This document shows positions 11,990-20,683 of a stretch of 64,000 nucleotides of DNA, in pieces. The notes under the pieces are model-generated. The model saw nothing but the letters and a program-made list of their open reading frames with translations. It searched no databases and was not told the origin of the DNA. The position numbers and the translations under genes are program-made. This stretch comes from Heliocidaris tuberculata (taxonomy: Eukaryota > Echinodermata > Echinoidea > Camarodonta > Echinometridae), in NCBI GenBank assembly GCA_025618425.1, contig CM046847.1, positions 13,183,468-13,247,467 on the forward strand, given 5' to 3'. Within the stretch, counting starts at the first letter, position 1; each line of letters starts with the position of its first letter.

Positions 11990-14900
11990 CCTTGGGGAAG
12001 TCATACCCCCCCCCCCCCCGGTATGAGGACCTTTCTACGCCAATGATGACACCTAAAGATCTGACCATATTTTACGCTCGAGTGAGCAAAGGCCACTATT
12101 ACGAAAAGGTGATAAAAAACTGTATTTCTAATGCATATACCCTGCGGATTGGGGATAATAAGGATTATGATTTTTCTCCATTTTCCCTATTTTCTCTCTC
12201 TTTTGCGTTTTGGCGCCCCTCCAAGTGCCACCCGGGGAACGTGCCCCCCCCCCCCTGCCCCCCTAGATACGTCACTGCCTCTATGTTTTCCTGTGTGTAT
12301 ATTTGCAGTTTGCAATTAAATACTGCTCCTTTCCATGTTTTTTTTTTTTCGCATCTTACCATTGCTTTGAAATTGTTGAACGTTATGAATAAATCCTTAC
12401 TTTTTTTCAGATGCTTACTTCTGGGTGGGAGAGGGCGATACACCTAGCTATGACAAAGACTACAGAATCCCTGATGAAAACGGAAGGTAGGATTTATGAA
12501 AAAAAAAATGACAAGACGAGGGGAGAGGGAAAAAATGAATAAAGAAGAGAGAACTTCTGACAAATGGAATGATATAATGAATGTTTGACCAAAGTCACTA
12601 AATTATGATGATTTTTGCCGTGGCTATAATACAAAGAGTGCCTACCTTTTAACCTACCCCGTGCAGTAACAGACACAAGTCATGCAGATATTATTAATTT
12701 ATTTTTTTTGTTTTTGTTTGTTTTTTTTTGTTTTTGTTTTTGTTTTTTTTTGGGGGGGGGACAATGGAAATTCCCCTTTAGCGGGACAGGTGACGCAAAA
12801 GTGAACACATAATTATGACATTTGTATAGCTCTGAGCTGGCGCACGCTTGGATCCAAACGAAGTGAAAGAGCATTTACTGTTTTGACTTTGATTTTTCAT
12901 TTCTATACATATATTTCCTTTTATAGTTTGCAGAAACTAAGTAGATACTCTGGAGAAACAGTCACCGTAACACTCATTGACAATATCACCGTGTCCGACA
13001 TCGGTCACATCGGACTATGGTGCGTCCTCTTCAGGCAGGACTTTGGCCATGTCGACATTCCTGCAATAGATGTACTCAACATTCCACCCTTGCCGTTGCC
13101 ACCTCCTCCCACAATGACAGCGAGTACGACAACGATTACCAGTACTACTCCCACACAGACGACCACCGGCACGGTAAGAAGTAGATCTCTTCAGGGTGCC
13201 ATAAAAACCGCTTGTACAACACATCACATGCAACAACATGCTACAATATCCTCCAGAAAAAAAAATCAGCTTCAACCCTGGACCAAACGATAAATTTAAC
13301 CTTAATCCTAATCCTAAAAACCTAATTACGACCCCCACGCTAACCCTATAATATCTTTGAACAATTAAGCCCGGAGCAAGATAATGTTGGGACAGCTCAA
13401 AACCTAGTTGGAATCAAATGTTTCCCAACGATCTAGGTAACAATTAAACAAAAGTTCCTTGTAATTGTAAGTAAAATTTTGTTTATCAATTTTATTATCC
13501 ACGACTTGGGTTCGAAAATATTATAAAATATTCGTAAGAAACGTACGCTAGGGACCATTAACGGGATGTTTTCTATATGGCAATGTTCTCCGTTTTCTTG
13601 CATTCTCCCCTTTTGCGTTGTGCCCCCCTTCCCCCTAGACACGCCAGTGGAAATTGCTTTTATGTAACCTTTTGAAAGGTGAAAGTGTACATTCCTTTCT
13701 GATCAATTATAAGAGAGCTAATCTCAACTTGCATTCGATCAATAATAATCTACACCCTACTTTGTCACATCTCATTTTGAGGAATGAGATTAATTATGAT
13801 AATAATAATTTGGTTTTATATACCCAGGTTAACCACACCAGTATTGATACTGCTCTTACTGCGGACCCTGCAAATTATTGTTTCCCCCAGCATAGCCAGA
13901 TACCAATTTAACACTGTTTGGTCGAGAGGGGGAAAAAACTGCCAAAATAAGGATGTAAGCACCGAGCAAGGATCGAACCAGGGACCTCTCGTAAGAGGGT
14001 CAAGAGCCCGTCACCAAAAGATCATGCTCCCAATGATATTGAATATTAATCGTTATGATTATTTCTTATTATCAGAGGTTTTCTAACTGCGAAACTCTGG
14101 TTGAAGATGAGCTTCAAGTCAGTTGGTATATTGACGGTACTGACATCGTCATCCGTCTTAGCAGCACCAACGAAGAAGGGATGTACAGCGCATTCGGTGT
14201 GAGTGGTTCTTCGACGAGCACGCAAATGATGGGTGGCGATGTCGTCGTCACTTTCATCGACGATAACGGATTCGCACAGGCCGTTGATTACTACCTTGAC
14301 GCACAAGCTCAGGTAAGCCTCCCCTTTGGTTACAAGTCGTTTTTCCGAAGGTTCGTTACTCCGAAGGTACAGTACATTATTTCGAAGGTTCGTTACTATG
14401 AAGGTATGTTGTGCTGAAGGTATGTTATTATGAACGTTATTTTGAAGGTACGTTATTATGAAGGTACGTTAATATGAAGGTACGTTAATATGAAGGTAAG
14501 TTAATTTATGAAGGAACGTTATTCTGAAGGTATGTTATTATGAAGGTACATTATTCTGAAGGTACGTTAATATGAAGGTACGTTATTGTGAAGGTACGTT
14601 AATATGAAGGTAAGTTATTCTGAAGGTATGTTATTATGACGGTACATTATTGCATGAACCTAGGTAAATGGTTATTGCGAAGGTTTCTAATTCCGAAGTT
14701 TTGTTACTCCGAACTTCCGAAGGTTTGTAATTCCGAAGGTTTATTTCTTCGGAAGTTCGTATTATATTATGAAAGCTCCTATTTTCTTTCGGAAATATAA
14801 CCTTTGGATAAATGAACTTTTAGAATGTAACAGATGTTCGGAATTATGAGCCCTATTTTGCTTTCGGAATTACCAACCCCCTGGTATGGGAAATTTAAGA

Positions 14901-17900
14901 AGTATTTTTTGCAAGATTTTTTGAATAATCCATAGCTTTTTAAAGCTTTAAATTCAATATAATTACATCACTTCACTTGAATATGAAAAAATGTATATAC
15001 CCGTGTCTCAATAGAATGCTGCATGCACTGAAAGTCTGTTGTACACGAGCATCATTGCTTTATTACCTTTATAAGCACTTAGAACGTACGCCAGTAAAGC
15101 AACGCAAAATTTGTACTGTTCCTTTTGCAATTATGTTTTGTGTACGCTATCACTCTCACAAAGACCGCACCAGTCACCTGTTGCCTGTGGGTGTTTCATA
15201 AAGCTGTTCGTAAAGTTTACACATGACTTTACGAATGACTTAAATATGACAAACCAAATGGGAGGCTCAATCATTTTTAACTGCATCACCTAAAGTTGAA
15301 CTTTACGGATGTAAATTAACATTCTTGTTATAACAAACATTTTTAATGCAGAGTATATTTTTGCCATAATTTACCTGAGGTTATTGGAAATACAGTCACA
15401 CTCTGTTATAACATCTGCAAAAAACTTTGGGCATCCTATCTGGCACTTCATATTCAAGTCGTTCATAAAGTCATGCGTAACTTTATGAACAGCTTTATGA
15501 AACACCCCCAGGGGAGCGTTTCATCAAGTGTTTTGTCAGTGATTTTTAACGACAACTGTTATAAGCTACTGAAATCCTTGCATCTGATTGGCTGAGAGCA
15601 AATTTGTCGGTAAAAATCACTGACAAAACACTTGATGAAACGCTCCCCTGGTGTGCAACAAGCATTTCAATAAGACACTTTCGATGTTGTAACATTTCAA
15701 ATCTAGTTTAGGTTTTCCGTTAATTTTTTAACTGTACTGTATATAATTTCTCTAATTTTCTTTCCCAGTGCTCTCCTCAAAATGGCGCTGGAGCTTGCCC
15801 CGACCTTATCGCATCAGACTCGGCCTATAATGACGTAACACTTGTCGAATCATCGAATGAAAATGGGGTGACGCACATCGTTTATCGAAGACCTCTAGCA
15901 GCTCGTGGTAAATCGCTCAAGAAGATTATTCTTTACATAAGGTTTAAAACCTGTCACTTCTAGGAATATTAAAATGCTTTCCGGCTCATTAAACATAAAA
16001 CTCTCGTTTTGTCTATTCAGTCAGTCGTGATTAAAACTGCGCATTGAGAGTAGTGGCATGGGACACAGTTCAGTATGTCTTCGGCAATATACATATTTCC
16101 GGGATACGTACACTGTTAATAAGTACACTGTTAATAAATCCACAATCTTATTGGTCCTATATATATCCACGCGCTATTAGGGCAGAGGATCGTAACGGGG
16201 CGTTTTTAATATACTTGTCCCATTGGTGTACGTCAGAGTAGTTAGGGTATACTGATAATATGTAATAATGTATTATGTACTAAGGGCACCCTCGCCCCAA
16301 GCTTTTGCTTTTAGAGGTGTGTCCTCCAACTATGTATGTATCACATTAATGTATATTTTGTCATATTTTTTGTTCAAAATAATATGTACATTATTTTGCT
16401 CATTTATTACTTTGTATATTGAAAAGTTGGAAATAAATGTCTTTAAATTGAAATTGAATTGAATTGAAATATTACCCTTATTTTCAGATGCCACCTATGA
16501 CAAAGCTATCTCAACAACAGGACCTACGTACGTGATCTGGGCTAGAGGGTTGATCAATGCTGATGGTCGTGTCGCATATCACTCACAACAACGCTCACCT
16601 GGTAAGACAGTAAAAAAAAAAGTGGAGTACGTCCGTGCGATAATCCATCATCAAATTCATTTTTGAAAAAAGAAATTAACGGAAAATCTAAAGCAGATTT
16701 GAAAGAGCACATAATATTCTGCTTTTGAATTTGAAAATTTCAAGAGCAAAGAATCGAAACAAGGTCAGAGCGCGTTGATAGAGAGAGTTGTGACACGCGC
16801 ATAATAAACATGCGCGTACGCGATCTTTGTTTAAAACATGGCGGATCATGGAGCTCCCAATAGTTCCCTTTCACGTACATTCTCTATGAGAGGGAACTTT
16901 TTGAAGCTCCATGAAATGACTGACCAATCAGAAGCGACCTCCAGTGTCAGGACTCTCTGTATGGATAGCTCTGAACAAGGTAAGATAGCCCCCTCTCCAT
17001 AAAAAAATGATAAAGGGGGAAAGGGTTAAGAATTTTTATCCTTTCAGTTGTTACTGTGATTTATCATGAATATCATAATATCAAGTGAAGCTATACATCC
17101 GAAGAAGCTATGGAACGAGGTCTTCCTATGCTGGATATCGGTCATAAAATTCATCCAGTGAAAGGGGTAGTTATAGAAAAAAATCATTCCTTAACTAGCT
17201 TGAAAAAGCACATAATCAGATAATCCATAGTTTGGAAAATTTCAAGAGCAAAGAAACAAAACCTGGGAAGGAAAATCCCACTTGCCATAATTCGATCTCC
17301 TTTTATTCAAGGTAATGTAATTTTGAAATGAGGATATAGAATGGTTTCTTTTCACTATGCACTTCTTTAACCTGTAAAAAGAGTTCTACTAATTATTCAC
17401 GAAATATGAATCAAAACTATATTTATTATGCTCTCCCTCTCTCTCTCTCTCTCTGTGCTCCTCATACCAGCCACCTCCAACCTCCAGATCAACTTCGGTC
17501 AGGCAAGCTCGACGTGTCCTCCTCTGGGTGATACCGCAGTCACACCTAGCAACTCCTCCGTCACCACTCCCTCCCAGGAGGAGGAGGGCTGGACCATCGA
17601 GGGCATCGTGGAGACAGAAAATGCAACGTTCACCGTTGACATGGGATTGACTGGGGGTCAGAAGGGGTACAACTACATCACGGGTAATTCAGTATTGGTA
17701 GCTTATAGTTTAATGCACTAGTGGTGTAAGCTGGAAGGGATGGCAGATATTCTCCCTTTACCGCCTGGCTGGCCCCTCTACGCCGCGTTCAAAACTGTTG
17801 ACCTACCCCGCAATGAGATTTAAGTTTGGTTCCTTGAGAAGTGATGGTCATTGCTATTAGAACATTGCCATCAGAATATTGTTTTTAAGATGTTCCTTTT

Positions 17901-18085
17901 CCATCATCATCATCATCATCATCATCATAATCAATATCATCATCATTGTCTTCATCATCGCCATCATTGTCATCATCATCATCATCACTGTATTATCATC
18001 ATCATCATCATCATTGTAATTATCATAATCAACATGACGATGATGATCATCATTATCATCATCATCATATCATCGTATCATCATT

Positions 18086-18131
<46 letters not shown>

Positions 18132-18679
18132 CCATGACTGTCAACACCACAAAGGGGATGCAGTACATTTTCGGTACTTCTGTTCGTTAAAATGAAATTT
18201 GTTGGTAAGACCAAAGAGACCCTAAATGCACGAACATAATATTTCTCCGGTTCAGTCTTTCCAGCAGATAGACATAGAGCGAGAGCGGGGCGTAAAACAT
18301 ATTAGATATGATAAATACATATTTAAATGTCATGATAACCCAATATTTGTTTTTGTGTAGGATCTGTTGGTTGGGGTATTGCTTGGTTCATTAACGGCCT
18401 GCTTATTCCTGAGCTCACTCTCACTCGCGGCAAAACCTACACTTTCTTAGTAAGTGGAGGGGATGACCCGACATTTAGCGCCAACTACCATCCATTCTAC
18501 ATCACTGATGATCCTTCTGGAGGCTACGCCCAACTATCGCAAGCCGAACAGCAGGTAAGTCATCAAATATTTTAGCTACATAGCAAAACAAATAAAACAA
18601 AAAAAAAACAAAACAACAACAACAGCATCAACTACCAAGAACTGAAATCTAGAGGATTGTTTACTGTACGATCTGCTTT

Positions 18680-18750
<71 letters not shown>

Positions 18751-20649
18751 TAAAGTTTAGTATAGTAAGCAGGGATACCCATCTTCCTGGTAATAGTATA
18801 GTAAAATTTTCAGTGTTGGCGATGTATAACACTCTGTGTTCTAATAGTGTTAGTGTTAGACAGTGTTAGATAGTGTTAGATAGTGTTAGATAGTGTTAGA
18901 TAGTGTTTGTTAGTGTTAGATAGTGCGGTCTTGGAGAAAACACAGTGTGCAGCATTACCTCAGAGAGTATGTAGAACAATATTTTGGTGAAAAAGTGTGA
19001 TATACTTTTGTGGTCACTTAGGTTTTGAACACTTTAAAAGAGAGGACAGTGTAAACACGCTGTAGCAAACTGTAGCCACACAGAATCTCAGTGTGTACAC
19101 ATCACAGTCTCACCATAGAGAGAATTTGGAACACTTTCATAGTGTAGACAATATGGACACCTAATGTTTACACTGTTTCCACACCTTGTGACAGAGTGTG
19201 ACATCTGGGCCCCGTTTCATAAAACTTTTTATCAATAACAACTGTCACCTTTCTATGGCAAATTTGCTCTCAGTCAATCAGATGCAAGGATTTCAGGAGC
19301 TTATAACAATTATCGTAACTTGTTATTGGTATCAAGTTTAATGAAACAGGGCCCTGATCATTTCTTTTACCTCACTTCTTTTACCTCACTTTGTTTTTTT
19401 TTTCTCTCTTTCTTTAAACTTTAAAAGGACATCACAATCTACTCGGGACCTGAAGGTAAGGCCTATTTGATCTAAAAAAAAAAAAAAAAAAAAAAATCAA
19501 ATAGATTTGATGTCCCCCCCCCCCATGACAGATTTTCAACCATGAAAAAAAGATAACTGACTCTTCCAATCACTATGAAACATTTACTTCAAAGGGAATT
19601 GTAACAAAATTGCTTTTAACCCTTTCAAGATAATTGACCACATTTTGTGGTTTGGCTCAATAACTTTTGATTCAGAGCTCTAAAAAATATACCTGATGCA
19701 CGAGTAGAAAGAGCAATTTTTTTTTTAGAAAGAGCAGAAAATTCTGCACACACCGTGTCCAATTTTGTTGCATGACCATATTGCGTTTGATGCCAGGAAT
19801 TTAAAAAATAAGATTAAGCTTTAAGATCATCAAATTGGCAACACATTGGGAAGTTCAAAATCATTGTTCTTAAACAAAATTGGCAATTTTCAAAACTTTT
19901 TGACAAAATTTGTGACCGTGTGTATTGTTTTCGAAGACATTACAGCTTATTAGAACCATGTAGCACTAAAAGAAAAATATTATTGTTGCCAATTTAAAGA
20001 ACAAAATGTGATCAATTTAGCTCTTAAATAATTCCTGTCCTGAAAGGGTTAAAACCTTACAGATTAAGGAGACCTAGCAAAACAATGTTGTCATTAAGGA
20101 GACGTTTTGAAGACAACCGTCAACAATAAGCAGAGCTAATACTGGGGCACTTGTAAAGCCAAACAGATCGAATTATAAAGAATATACCTGTCCAAATACA
20201 TTCAATCAAAACGCAGTGAGGCAAAATAAATTTCTCGCTCGCTTCATTCCCTCGCAAATATCGATTACTCATTGTGCTGTTGCTATTGACACTAGAATGG
20301 ATAAAAGAATGAAATTAAATCAAAAGCATAATTTGCAAAAAAAAAAAAAAAATGAATAGATGGGTGATATGTACATCGGACGTCCTTCCCCTTACCCTTT
20401 CGACGCAATTTAGGCCTAGAGAAAGGTATTTTTTTCTGGATGACCACTAGCTCTGATGTTTTGCCCCCTTTGCCCCCCCCCCCCCCCCTCGAAGCCAAGG
20501 TCCAGATACGCCACTTTATATATATATATATATATATATATAAGTTCTGCTCGGAGATAAGTAAGAATATCAAAAAGAGAAGTAAATAAAACTCCGTGAG
20601 ATAGAGATTTGAGATAACGAATTTTCGGAGTTTTATTTACTTCTCTTTT

Positions 20650-20683
<34 letters not shown>

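Noticed and set aside
13967..13980. B-box match suggesting a second tRNA gene
   Set aside because: No A box or cloverleaf pairing could be built; treated as SINE remnant.
14330..14700. Regular direct repeats that might suggest a CRISPR array
   Set aside because: Units are 16-18 bp without unique spacers, in an animal intron; it is a minisatellite.
16830..16930. ATGGCGG and CCAAT-like words with a short inverted repeat in intron 10, as an internal promoter
   Set aside because: The words are short and unsupported by any following exon; no evidence of initiation.
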